Source: Heliocybe sulcata (lineage: Eukaryota; Basidiomycota; Agaricomycetes; Gloeophyllales; Gloeophyllaceae). Taken from it: 64,000 nt of DNA. Numbering within the stretch: the first letter of the stretch is position 1; the number at the start of each line of letters is the position of its first letter. Below the pieces are notes generated by a model. The model searched no databases. It was not told where the DNA came from and was given only the letters and a program-made list of their open reading frames with translations. Location of the stretch: contig ML213516.1 of the NCBI GenBank assembly GCA_004369045.1, positions 273,579 through 337,578 of the forward strand, in the 5' to 3' direction. Made by a program: the position numbers and the translations under genes. Positions 38,410 through 50,200 of the stretch are shown piece by piece.

Positions 38410-39578
38410 ACTGTGCGCAGTCTTTACCAGGTACCCTGTTGACGAGAGGTATAGTACCCGAGGCACGCCCTCCACCACGGGGAGCGGTAACGCTGCCGCT
38501 GGGAACGGACGTCAGAAACGTACTTGAGATGATCTCTCCGACTCCGGAGAGCAGATAGTCGAGAACGACAGTGAGTCCCCACCTGGCGAGAGGGCAAATG
38601 TCGAGAAGATTATCCACGTGGTGCCGGCAACTTCTGTCAGATCTGACCGGGTGTTCTGGATTCACAAGGCCAAGACGAGCACAAAATTGCGGAAGGAGAA
38701 GGGGAGGCAGTTAGAATACCGAAGAGGTGTCGCTGAATGAGTACTTGTCTTTGCATGTAATCCGCGTACGATTGCCACCGCTGACGAAAATCAACGGCTG
38801 TCCTGCCGTTGACGAAGCTGTACGCGTACACTCGATCTCAACTGGCACGGTCGAAGCAGAGACAATACCTCAAGGCTCTGCGTCCTATACCGAATGTTTG
38901 TTTGCCCATGCATCACGGCAGACTGCAGAAGGGAAAAGGTGAAGGTCCGAATCTTAGTGTCAGAAGACGCAGGAGAGGTGGCTATGTAGGATTTATTTGG
39001 TTTCCCTGGACGTATGCGGAGTTTCGAGACGAACGGAAGCAGAGCGTAGTCCACCCAGGATGAAAGGACGTACTGGCTTGTTACTTCCGTCTTTTCCTCC
39101 CCTCTCTGTGTGCTCTTCAGTGGAGTACCTAAGCTCCTATGACTTCCTTCTCGCGGCACACATGGGATATACACTTTCGTTGTCAGCACGAGCTTCAGCG
39201 AAGCCATGGGCACATCGAGCCAGTTGTTTGATGATTGGCAGAGTGAGAGCGCATGGAAGCCATGTTCAGCAGAGATGAGAGAAGTGTATTCGATGAATAG
39301 CGATACCGACAGCGAGCGTGAAGCTTTGTGGAGGCCTGCAGTCAGAGCGCATCCGCACTCGCCGGAGAGTCAAAGCATAGCGATGCGAGGCTGTTCTGCG
39401 ACGTCTTCATCTGAGTCGACAACAACGGTAGTCAAGCGGCGCTCTATTGCGGACTATAACTTGAGCTTAGCATAAGTAGAGAGCATAGAACAACATTCGA
39501 TGGGTGGATAGTAAAGCTGATGACGGTCGACCGGTCAACGACAGCGAGCTCTCGACAATAATGAATAATACATGATGC
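38410..39578. other. Unassigned region after the Rad4-like fragment
   Basis: Contains short, lysine- and serine-rich open frames (for example FWIHKAKTSTKLRKEKG near 38660, and SRSQLARSKQRQYLKALRP... near 38830). They may belong to the decayed gene. No intact product can be built. Confidence 0.35.
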
Positions 39579-41059
39579 ATGGTCGCATCGCGTGACGTCA
39601 GCGCATGCCGTTCGATGTCACGCGTTCGTGACAAATTGACTGCGCAAGTTGTTCGCACTTTCAATCCTCCTGCGCCGGTAGGTTCTCCTCTACTATTACG
39701 TCAAATATTCGAGTTCCATTTTCCGACAGCAGCTTCCATGACAGAGCATATGAGCGGCATAATCAGGGCCTCGAAGCTGACGCTTCGCTGTTGGCGAGAC
39801 GTTCACAACAGGATGCATCTCGCCTGTGTTACAGGCTGCCAGGAGAGATTATTGCTCTATCTTCAACCTTCTACATGCAATACTTCTGCTCAGAAGCGGT
39901 GGGCATCCTCCGCGAAAGTGTTCGCCAAACGTCGTATTTCCAAGGCCGACATTCTTGCTACCGCTGCCGCCGGACTCCGCAGACGCTCCTCACTCCTGCT
40001 ATTGCGTACTCTGAACCAGGACCAATTATATGCTGGAGACTTTGTTGATCTGAGTGGCAAAGTAGCGAAAACTGTGCACTTTTCGTTGGCGCCTGCAGAA
40101 GCTCGGCTTGAAATGCAGTATTTCTACTCAGATGGTCGCAGGAATATACCGTTTCCTCCGGATTGTCAAGGGTTCTTCTACTGGCATCACGACCCTGATG
40201 CGCCGCCTGTGTCAGGGCAGGTTCGCTTTCGCACCACGACATCGTCTGACCCGGCTACCTTTCCAAGTGGGCGCGACTTGCAGCTGCCAGACGGACAGGC
40301 TTGGAATATAGCGCTCTTCGACATTGCTCTCCGCGCAAAGTACGCTGGGCTTCGTGCACATCTTCTCTCGCAGAGCTTGGTAACAGCAGAGGTGCTGGAT
40401 ATTGCCCTAAACATCTCTGCAAGAAACGGGAAAAGGATATACCATCCAGCTACCGGTAGCCTTCTCCTTTGGAAGTTCGGACAGAGATTTCTCGTTGATC
40501 TTCCGAGCCTCCAGGAAACAATTTGGGTTATAGGAAGCTCGGCGGGAGAACGGCTTCGCTTGCCGTCGCTGTCCTCGGTCTGTGTCCGCGAATCGGAAAC
40601 GACCGAGATCTGCTATGTCCTGAGCGAAGGTTCTGGCTTGCATACCTCTCAGCAGACCGGCAAGCGTGACTTCTTGGAGGGAGTCGATCACACACCGTTC
40701 ACAGGTGTGTCGCTACAACTGCTCTTGTCTTGAGATACTTACGAGCAGCATTATAATGTTCAGGGCGAGCTCTGGTTCAGTTCGAACGCTCGACACTACC
40801 AGAGCACAAGGGCACCCGAACCGTCGTACTCCGTATCCTCAGAGTCATGACAAAACCGGACAGCTCTGACGAGGCGTCCTGGATGCCGGAACCGCAGGAG
40901 GACAGCTTGGATATGACAGAGATACACCAGCACTCTTGGTCATGGAACGTCGACCAGCCTCAGTACAGTAGATCACTTGGCCCGCTGGCGAAAGCGCTGA
41001 GGATTCTATTCGATAACGAGGCTTCTCCAAGAGCGTCAAGACCTAAGTCATACGCATGA
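39579..41059 (+). CDS. Agaricomycete-type hypothetical protein (473 aa)
   Basis: A long exon 39579-40704 joins across a 59-nt GT-AG intron to 40764-41059, giving exactly 474 codons. The middle reads YYSDGRRNIPF-like sequence, then GFFYWHHDPDAPPVSGQVRF, DPATFPSGRDLQLPDGQAW and YAGLRAHLLSQSLVTAEVLD. The C-terminal exon continues ALVQFERSTLPEHKGTRTVV. These segments resemble a family of cytosolic proteins expanded in polypores and relatives, some with an N-terminal F-box. Here the N terminus (FEFHFPTAAS, ASKLTLRCWRDV) has no convincing F-box. No signal peptide or membrane segment. Function unknown. An earlier start within the upstream unassigned stretch cannot be excluded. Confidence 0.6.
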
Positions 41060-43378
41060 GCTGGCACACTCGATCGTCTGTGCTCTGGTGCTCATATCAT
41101 ACTGTCTTTGCGGCGACTAATGACGGTAATAAGACCCGGTTCAGGTGGACTGTAAACGTGCGCCGCGTTATTCCTATAGTATGACTACGGCTTTGGCGGT
41201 TGAGCCTACGGCTTGGTAAACTACATAAGTCATCATTTGCGTGTGAACCATTGATCAACCTCAGCTTCAGAAGTGTCTCCCAAAAGCCATGAAATGGCGA
41301 TATTCATGGCATTCTGTTACTGATCTGGCGGCATGATATGGGCGCTAGCTGTGCTCCACTCGATGCATTGCGATTCTTCCTGTTATGCATGTTTGGACCT
41401 TCTGATATGTGCGTCTTCGGGACTCCTGTATGTGATTGACTTGCTCTAACTTTTCATGGAATGCCGTCGCACTAGTGACTAAATCAGCCTTCAATATGGC
41501 CTTTTCTCGCTATCCGTCTAATCGATCAATGGATGCGGTGCAGTCTGTCCAGCTGAACGGGTTATGTAGCAGGCACGCCTTACTCCTCGGATCCGTTTCG
41601 CCTGTCTCTGAGATGTGCGTCCAGCGATCTCACACAGAGGTATGCTGGGTTCCCTCATGGTTGGCCGTCGCGAATCGATTTACGGTCGGTCGCGCTCTTA
41701 TCCCATTACACTGGGAGATCCTATGCTGAAAGGTCGAGTTCTGTCCTGTCAGACGCGCGGTGGATCCCCGCTACCTCAGACTTGTTCGCGGCAATTTCTG
41801 GGTTATAATCACCTGGCTTTGATTGAACTATTCTGACGGTCAGATAGTGGATGCGTCTAAAGCAATATCTCTCCGAAACAGATGCACCGTGGAGCTCGTC
41901 GATCCTACGGTGACTACTCCCGGCGGCAGATTGACATCCTGTACTTGGCAATGGACCATAAATGACACAGCCTCAAGCGTCGCGGACCGGAGGGGGCACT
42001 GTGGAAGTACGAGGTACTAAATTTCCCCCAACGTTCACGCCGACCTCAATCTTGAAGTTCACTGGCCGCAATCAGATTCTCTGACATGGGGAGTCCACCA
42101 GAATCCGTGGTACTTCTGTGAAACTCGGTTACAAAAGGTCGTAGCCTCTATCAATCCGATGACTAGTGAGCAGACATGAAGCTGCACTGCCGTTGGTAAA
42201 TCCATGCGCGGCAGTAGGCTGCCGCAAAGATACAAAGGTGTGCTATAACTGGCCTAGAAGATCCAAGACAGAATATTAATGCGTATCATGATATCTGGTC
42301 TCGATTACGATGATACATCAATCAGAACTGATCTTGCTTCTCCTCCTGGATACAGCGCTCTCTGTTCCTTAAACTTCCGTGTCTTTCTCCCCGGGGGACT
42401 TTTTCCGGTCGTGGCACTTCTATAGCGATGAATGTGAGTCTTGCCGGTTTTTCATTCCTGCATACCTTCCAATCAAGATGCATTTGGAGTATGCCGCAGA
42501 AGGTAACATACCCGCATAAGGCAACCCGCGTCCCGTATCCGGTTATTCCCGTAGCTTCCGCTTGAATCGGACGAGGTCTGCTCCAGTTGCTTCGACAGCG
42601 CTCTGACACCGCTAGCTACGCTCAGCGCTCAAGTCTTGCTCAGAGGTCGGTGAGAGTATAGTATTTCCGTCAGTATCGATGAGCTGGGGCGACTTCTGAC
42701 CTCGGGAACAGTAGAAAGGCTTGCTGCCATGCATGCTACAGTACCATAGAGACGCTATAAGCTTCCGGAATCATCTGCTTCCGCCAATCAAATTACAAGC
42801 TGGGTCGGCTCATGATGTTGCGGGGTTCAATTGAGCTCGACCGCGGGCTGGTACGAGGGACGCGAGACGAGGTGTAAAACGCACTCCTACAAGCTTGTCG
42901 GACGATCCATACTTACATCCAGAAGCGCTTGGCCTGAATCGGACCCCTGTGCGTCAACTTCCCTTCCATCGTATCATCTCATTCAAATATATCGCCTTAC
43001 CCGAAACGCATGGACAAAGCCCGCATCACTGCTCCTGATTGGTCCCTGCCGCTCGACCACTCAGGGCCAAGAACCGCCTGACCGACACAAGCTTCTTCTA
43101 ACCAATCAGCGTGCGTATGGGAGTGCTTAAGGCACCCGGAACAAGCAGTTTACATCTCCGCGATTGGCCCATGTCGTTGCCAGGAGACAAGCAGATCGGA
43201 ATGAAAGACAATGCTATAAAGCCCCGGGCGGGGGAGCTGGGCTGGCATTCCCTTTCACCATCGAGGCCGGATCCTCTTCCACACGTCAAGTCGCTCGCAG
43301 CTCAGGACAGGCTCCTCATTCACTTTCTCTACAAACACCATCCCTTTTCTTAATCCTTAATCCCCCCTTACTTGCAAA
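41060..43378. other. 2.3-kb region without a recognisable gene
   Basis: Only short frames without family features on either strand. The last 200 bp form the promoter of the Gas1-like gene, with a TATAAAG at 43215. Confidence 0.45.
43215..43221 (+). promoter_or_regulatory. TATA box of the Gas1-like gene
   Basis: TATAAAG about 165 bp upstream of the ATG at 43379. The intervening C/T-rich leader is typical of highly expressed fungal genes. Confidence 0.5.
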
Positions 43379-44064
43379 ATGTTCGTCAGCAAGTCCATCC
43401 TCGCCTCCCTCATCGCCGTCAGCTTGTCCGCACAAGCCAGCGCACACGCCCTCATCGCCCCCGCGCTCGGCGTCAAAGGCACCGGCGTCCGCGCCAACGT
43501 CCAGCGGCCCTCCACCAACTCCCCCTGTGGGAACGTCAATGTCGCGTCCACGATCAATACAAGCACCGCGATCACGATGACTGGGAACACGTTCACTGCC
43601 ACGGTGACGAACTTCAATGCGTGAGCATGCGCCTTTATATTGATTTTATGTATGAGTCGTCGTCTGATGTGGATGTAAAGGGGGCAGGACGGCTCGCGCC
43701 AGGTCACTGCAAAGGTGGACGCTACAGGCGCGGGAAAGAGCTTCGTAGCTGCTACTGTCACGAAGAATGGCGACAAGGTATACCTTCTGTCCCTGACCTC
43801 CCCCGTGCTTGCACTTAAATAACTCTGCAGGCCCCAACGAACGTTGGCTCGCAACAAATCACGGTCCAAATGCCCGCGGGCACCAAGTGCACGGGCGGGA
43901 CCGCCAAGGACCTCTGTGTCGTCTCGCTCACGACCGCAGGCGGGTTTGGCAACTGTGTCGCCGTGAAGCAGGGTGCGGCCACCAATGCTGCTGCAAAGAC
44001 CAACAAGGCGAAGGCGGGGAAGCAGGCGAGGGCTTGGGTGCGTTTCAGTCTCTCTCATATATGA
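43379..44064 (+). CDS. Secreted Gas1/GEgh16-like protein
   Basis: Secreted protein of the GEgh16/MAS (appressorium-type) family, widespread in fungi and linked to surface or host contact; no enzymatic activity is known. The start at 43379 gives a signal peptide (MFVSKSILASLIAVSLSAQA) and a mature N terminus opening SAHALIAPALGVKGTGVRA, a hallmark of the group. Then come SPCGNVNVAST, TVTNFNAGQDGSRQVTAKVD, VTKNGDKAPTNVGSQQIT, PAGTKCTGGTAKDLCVVSL and GFGNCVAVKQ. Two introns split the core. The C terminus is uncertain. Read through, it ends RFSLSHI at 44064. A third GT-AG intron would instead end it at 44096 in KFMRAG. Confidence 0.8.
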
Positions 44065-44419
44065 TTATGCTGCAGAAATTTATGCGAGCTGGTTAGGCTT
44101 CTCGCTCAGACAAAGTTTCACGTACGGCTGAGGAGGAGGAGTATGAGGGGCTCGAGGAGCTTGACTAAGGGCTAGGGATGAGAAAGGATGGGCTGTCCAA
44201 GCTGCTTGCGACTTTGATGTGTTGGACTCCATTGTGTTCTCACCATGCTTCTCCCTGTATGATCTCGGTATCGCAGGTAGATGGGCATGGCAATCATGAT
44301 GATGGGTCTTCCGGAAGGTCCTGTGTACGTTCTGCAAGGCGTCCAATCCCGATACAAGGTAATCTGCATGTATAAACGATACTTCAACAAGCACCACCCG
44401 TTCACCCACCATCCATAAG
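44065..44419. other. Convergent spacer
   Basis: Between the Gas1-like gene and the hydroxyacid dehydrogenase 3' ends. No feature recognised. Confidence 0.4.
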
Positions 44420-45869
44420 CTATGTCCTCCCTTTCAAGTCCAACTCGGCCTGCATACCCTCCCCGAGGACGCCACCCAGCAGATTCCTGGCAGCACACGT
44501 AGCCATCCCGAGCCTCGTCTCGAACGTGGCACTCCCGATATGCGGAAGCACAACACACCTATACAGCTCTAAGCCTTACCTCCTGCCTCCAACCACGAAA
44601 CACAACTCACCTCGGCTCCTTGACCAGCGGATGATCAGGCGTCACGTTAGGCTCCCCCTCGACGACATCCAGCCCGGCCGCCCATATCCACCCCTCCCTC
44701 AATGCCTTCGCGAGCGCGTCGGAATCAACGAGCGTGCCTCGCGCCGTGTTGACGAGCACAGCAGTCTTCTTCATTTTCCTCAAGAAGCCCTCGTTCACCA
44801 GGTGGTACGTCTTCTCCCCGCCAGGCGCGAGCACGAATACGACATCGCTTTCCTTGGCGAGGGTGTCGTAGTCCACCCTTCTAACCGACTGGATGGGGTG
44901 GAAGTCTTTGGTATAGGCTGAGTCCTGGGAGGGCGAGGGCGTGGAGGAGGGGTTGGAGGAGTAGAGCGCGTGGGTGAAGCCGAAGGGGAGGAGGCGGCGG
45001 AGGGTGGCTTGGGCGATGCGGCCGAAGCCGAGGAAGCCGGCGGTGAGGGTGCGGGTTTGGGAGGGGGAGGAGGCGAGGGAGAGTTGGGGCCCGCAGAAGG
45101 CGAAGGGGGACCAGGTGGCGTTGGGCCAGTCGCCACGCGAGACGAGGCTGGTTGTTCCTTTTGCGTTGCGGGAGGCCATGAAGGCGAGCATGACGGAGAT
45201 GTCGGCGACTGTGGTGGGGGCGGTTAGTCGTGGAGGATGGGGTACAGGTCGCGCTTACCAGCGTCGGTGAGGACGTCTGGGGTGTACCCCAGACGGACGT
45301 TGCGCTTGGCGAGGAGAGCGAGGTCGACGTGCTCTATGTCAAATCGATATATGCAATTGGGATGGTAGAGAGTGTGTTGCTTACCGTAGCCGACAGACAT
45401 GGTGGACACGACCTTCAAACTGGGTCCAGCTGCGCGGAGTGTAAGATTGCTTGGCTTCATGGGGTATTACCGAGCACACAAGCCTTTGTCGAGCAGTTCC
45501 TCGTTGACCTGGATTGCGCTCAGCATCCCTCAACTTGAGTTATGATGCTGTGTCACACCTTGTCTGATAACATGAGTAGCACGCCTCCTGCACCGGGGAT
45601 GTGCTCCAGCAGCCACCCGCGGTCGCAGGCTCGGTTCTCTGGCCACACTACGAGCTATACTCCCCACTTACTTCAGTATATTGCGTTAAAACTATGGATT
45701 TACATACGTCCAGCTCTGACCTCTCCTGCAGTAAGGGCATCACATCCGGACCCAGGTCGCGAGTGACCACCACCTTCGTGCGTCCGCTGGCTGGCCTGAG
45801 ATGAGAAGCGATGGAGGTCAGACGTTGCATCGGACTGGGAGATGCTGAGGATGCTGACTGAGAGGACAT
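44420..45869 (-). CDS. D-2-hydroxyacid dehydrogenase (glyoxylate/hydroxypyruvate reductase type)
   Basis: NAD(P)H-dependent reductase of 2-ketoacids such as glyoxylate or hydroxypyruvate. The start at 45869 ([20 protein letters not shown]) leads to [51 protein letters not shown] and [15 protein letters not shown]. The Rossmann motif [20 protein letters not shown] follows. The catalytic triad is visible: Arg in [10 protein letters not shown], Glu in GLDVVEGEP, and His in [12 protein letters not shown]. Six exons. Intron 3 is best read with donor GTGCTC so that LLDKGLSGPSLKVV stays in frame. The leader is Ser/Arg-rich and could be a weak mitochondrial presequence. The protein ends AELDLKGRT at 44420. 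Confidence 0.9.
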
Positions 45870-47291
45870 GGTTGAGTTACGCCCGGCAATAATTGTTCTG
45901 GAGAAGACGGATGTCCGCTCGTGAACCGGGACGGCGGACAGTGATTGGCCGTTATATGTGCGATCTTGCCGGCCCGGTATGCCGGCCACAGATCACAAGT
46001 TGTCGTCCTGTTCGGAGTCATGGTTGCGTCGTTGCTGCGAGTTCCCTGAGGCTTGGGATAAATGCTTGAGCTGACAGGATCAATCATTGTCTTTGACATA
46101 GTACCTGGTGAGGATAAGCAAGCGGGGCTTGAATTCATTCGGAGGTTGTAATATAGTATTGAAGCTGTGTTTGTGTAGGGTATATATATAAGCAGGCGTG
46201 CTCGTCTAAATAACATGGATAATGGAAAAATCATGTCTTGGGTCGAAATTGATGTCGTTATTCTCAATGGTTTTCCATTAGTGTAGTCCACACACCAGAT
46301 ATAGGGGCGTAGAAAATAACTGCATCACTTCATGACGGCTTGCCACAGGCTAATAACTTCAGCGCAATGGTAATTTGAGTTATCTTGAGGCCGGAAAGAA
46401 CGAAGGCAACAAGGCTGACCAGAGTTCGGCCTGTGCCACAATCGCACGCGCACGTGATACTCACCCAATATGGCCTTCCAATATCCTCTTCCGTCGATGC
46501 CTCTCACGCCACTTCCCACTGCTTCTGTCGTACTTTACGATCTGTCTGCACATTTGCATGTACGTCACCCTTAGAGTGCGCTCTTATAAAACAGAGGTTT
46601 AGAGTACTGTGCGTCCGAAATTTTTTCTTTCTCCCACTACCATCACTCTTGAATATACTGAGGTCTAATCTTGGTGGGCGCTTGCCACGTACGAACTTCT
46701 GCGTCAGAATTCTGGTCGAAGCCTAGGAGGGCATTCAACTGCATCATTTCATCTGCTAGAAATTCAAGCGACGTCTAAAACGGTGAGCTTCATTTGTGTT
46801 TTCTTTTGCTCTATCTTAGTACCGAGAAGACAGCGAAACCGTCAATCGTATCTTCTTGAGACGTAGTGCATATATCCCTGCACCACAGGCAAAAGCAGAC
46901 GTTTAGCAATCTTTATCCATATTTATTCACTTCAGAGATACAAAGTAACTGCTTTTCGAGGGGAGGGTTCAGCCTACAGGGTCTTCTTCTCTGTGTTGTG
47001 CGTTCCTGCTTTGGGAAGCATCGCTTATTCTGAAGATCATAGCCGCTGATGTCCAAATCTTAGGAGAATTTCCACTCGCATACAGTCACGCAGCGAGTTC
47101 GTGCGCCTGTGGCGAAGTTCACTCGGTCACGGGTACGACCATCTCGCTTTGTGATGTGTCATTGCGTTGACATAAGCGAGCGCTTGCGTGCGAGTCAGTG
47201 ACGCACTCACCTTCGCGTCGGCCATCCGATCTCAAATTCTCGGACAGTTTCTGCCACAACATCTGTACTCGAGTCAATACTGCACACCGAC
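45870..47291. other. Divergent intergenic region, dehydrogenase and listerin
   Basis: About 1.4 kb holding both promoters. No gene or repeat could be supported. Confidence 0.45.
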
Positions 47292-50200
47292 ATGGCGAAG
47301 AGCCACAAATCCTCCGCCTCGTCTGCCACCAAGAAGAAACACGCTCGAAAGGCAGGCGGTCCCCAACCGCAAGACCCCGCCCTGAAGAACCAGAAGAAAG
47401 ACAAGACCAAGGGCAAGGGCAAGAACAAGGAACCGCGCAAGAAGGTGTATATTCCCCCGTATAAGCCGCCACCGCCCCAACCCGATCCCTTGGACACCTT
47501 CGGCCTCGCAAAGCAGCTACCGCCAGAGCTGCTGGTCGTGCTGAGAAGTCTGAAGAAGAAGGATAGTGTGACTAAGGCAAAGGCGCTGGAGGAGTTGAGG
47601 GATGCGTGGGTTGAGAAGGCGGTTAGGGAGAGGGATGAGGAGGCGGGTACTGTCACCACGTTGGTACTTATGCTGCCTGTGTGGGTGCGTCTTGTTTCGT
47701 ATCGCATGTCTTGCTTATATTCATGAAGCAAAGGCCCACCACATCCCCTCGCTGTTCTTTTCCCCTTCGCGCCGCATCCGTCTCCTTGCCACAACCGTCC
47801 ACGCCTCGCTCCTCCGCCTCTCCGCCTTCCGCGTTGAGTTCCTCACATACATTACGGACGTAGCCTCCCCCGACCAGATCTCATACGTGCTGGGAACATG
47901 GTGCATGGCTGCGAGCGACCCCGACAGACTCGTCTCCCGCTACGCTCGACAGTCTTTTGAAGACTTTGTGACGCTCACGCCTTCGACGAATGCCAGTACG
48001 AGTCGGCTCGTGCTGAACGAAAGCACTATGGCGTCTCTCCTGGCTATGATATCAAGGACAGCTTTAGACCCGGCAGGTGTCTACTTGCAATTTCACCCTC
48101 CAATCATCAGTGTGGAGGCCGTTGTCCCTGGGCGGAAAGGCGGGAAGCAACCCCATGCCAGGCAACCGAAGCGGGACGAAGAAACCAGTACGAGAGCGAA
48201 ACCTGAAGACGAGGAAGAGAGCGAGGACGACCGTAAAGCTCGCCTACGAATTGGGGCACTCGGTGCTCTCAGATGGGTCCTTGGTAAGCTCTAACACTTC
48301 GTACGCCCACATCGACTTTACGTTCTTCCGACAGATATCCGCAAGGCATCAGGGACACAAGATCAGGGCCAGGAACCCAGAAAAGACTTGAGAGAAATTC
48401 TATCAAGCCGTGTGCTGTGGACGTGCCTCCACGAAGGGCTGTCCGCGCCTTGGATATCTGACCTGCCAAGCTTTGGGTATAACCAACCCGGCGTCCGACG
48501 AAGTGCGTGGTTATTGCTCCAATCCGTGGTAGCATTACTCGGCGCTCTTTCTGGTATGTCCTTTCTTCAACAGTTATTTACAAAAGATTACGTGCTAACA
48601 GTAAGAAGAGGAAAGCAAGGAATTATTGCCGGTACTGTCTACTGCTGTGTTGAGGAGCGCGTGGGTAGAGGGGGATGCGGGTGTTAGGAGCGGGATGTGG
48701 CAGCCGCTTATGATGTTTCTTAAATGTACGTGAGATTTTGTCGCTTCACCGGTTTCAACACTAACGTCTTTTGCAAACAGCGTATCCCGAGGCGTGGATG
48801 ATCGACGCATCGTCCACATCTTCGAGTCAAGACGAGGACGAGGGATCAGGGTCTGAAGATGAGACTGGCGATGAGGAAGAGGACGAGTCGGCCTCCGCAC
48901 CCGCCACTGGGGAGACGTCTGAGAAGGCTTCGGCAGTTACAGGAAGATCGCAAGCCTACACCGAATTCCTTCACTTCCTCTCGACAGGCTGTTCCAACTC
49001 TCCATTGCAAGGATGCCCGACTGTCGTCATCGTGCTATCAACTTTGCCAGCTTCCGTGCGAGTTCAAGTTTACCCTAATGTTGTAACGGAATCTCATATT
49101 TCTTATTTTTTAGTTCTTGACGCAGCCCAGTTTACCGGGTGCGCTAGAGGAGCTGTTCGTGGCATTCTGGGACGCGCTGGACTCCCGCGCGCTAAGCGGG
49201 CTGGATAGAGACAAGGCGTCGGCGGCGTTTTTGGAGGCGGTGTTGGAATGTACTTTGTTCCTTGTCAGGCGGGTACGCCAAGATCCTGCGTTTCAAGGTG
49301 AGGAGGGAGTGGAGGGCGTGAGTAGGGGTGTGGTGGAATCCCAGTTTAGGAAGGTGATGGAAGAGCTGCTGGCTCAGAGGTTAAAAATTGATGAGGTGGC
49401 TGGCGGGAGTATATTGGCTAAGCAACTAGGGGCACTCGAAACGATTGACGAAGGCAAGCTTTTCTCCTCCTTTTCGCCGCGTCTTGTTGATAGAGGAGTA
49501 CTTTTCTAGAGCTATTTACAGCCGCGTGGACACCCATCGCAAATACCGCCCACAGTGGGGATATCGTCAACACGCAGGCGACGAGGTTTGTGGCCGTTAC
49601 GTTACGGGGGTTCTGGGATGCTTTCAGGGAGGGCTCGAAGGCAAGGGACGCAACGGCGAGCCTGATACGTGAACTTGTGGAGAGGGCGATTGCGAATTTG
49701 AAGGCGAGGGTAAGCGAAGGAGAGGGGAAGGATGGTGAAGGGTTGATGATTGAGAGTGTAATGGAAGTGATGAGTGAAATACTTTCTGCCGACTCTGGGA
49801 TCTCTGCGGTACGCTGTGTCGGACGGTGGATGAGGAATTTACTGATATCGGTTTCGGTGCTATAGGAGATTGACGAAGCTATACAAGGGCATGTAGCGCA
49901 ACTGGTGACCACCGCGCCCTCTTTGCTGCTTACATACCTGGTGCGAAGGGGGGATGTGGAGAGGGTTGTGGAGGTGTGGCACCAGGTTCTGGACACCGTA
50001 TCCGGAAAGGACACGCAGAACTTGGCGACGAGTCTGAAGCCGTTCTTGGGTGCTGAGATGCCCGCTTACTTGGAGCCGGAAGATGGAGAGATGGACGAGG
50101 CGTTTGGGAAGTTGTTGGCGGATGAGAGGGAGGGAGAGGTTGTGCAGAAGGTGTTGCGAAACCCGAGTAGGTCACTAGCAGTTACGTTGTTCAGCTGACT

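Noticed and set aside
44970-45270. Gly/Glu-rich plus-strand open frames
   Set aside because: They are antisense to the Ser/Pro-rich part of the hydroxyacid dehydrogenase exon and arise from its GC-rich codons.
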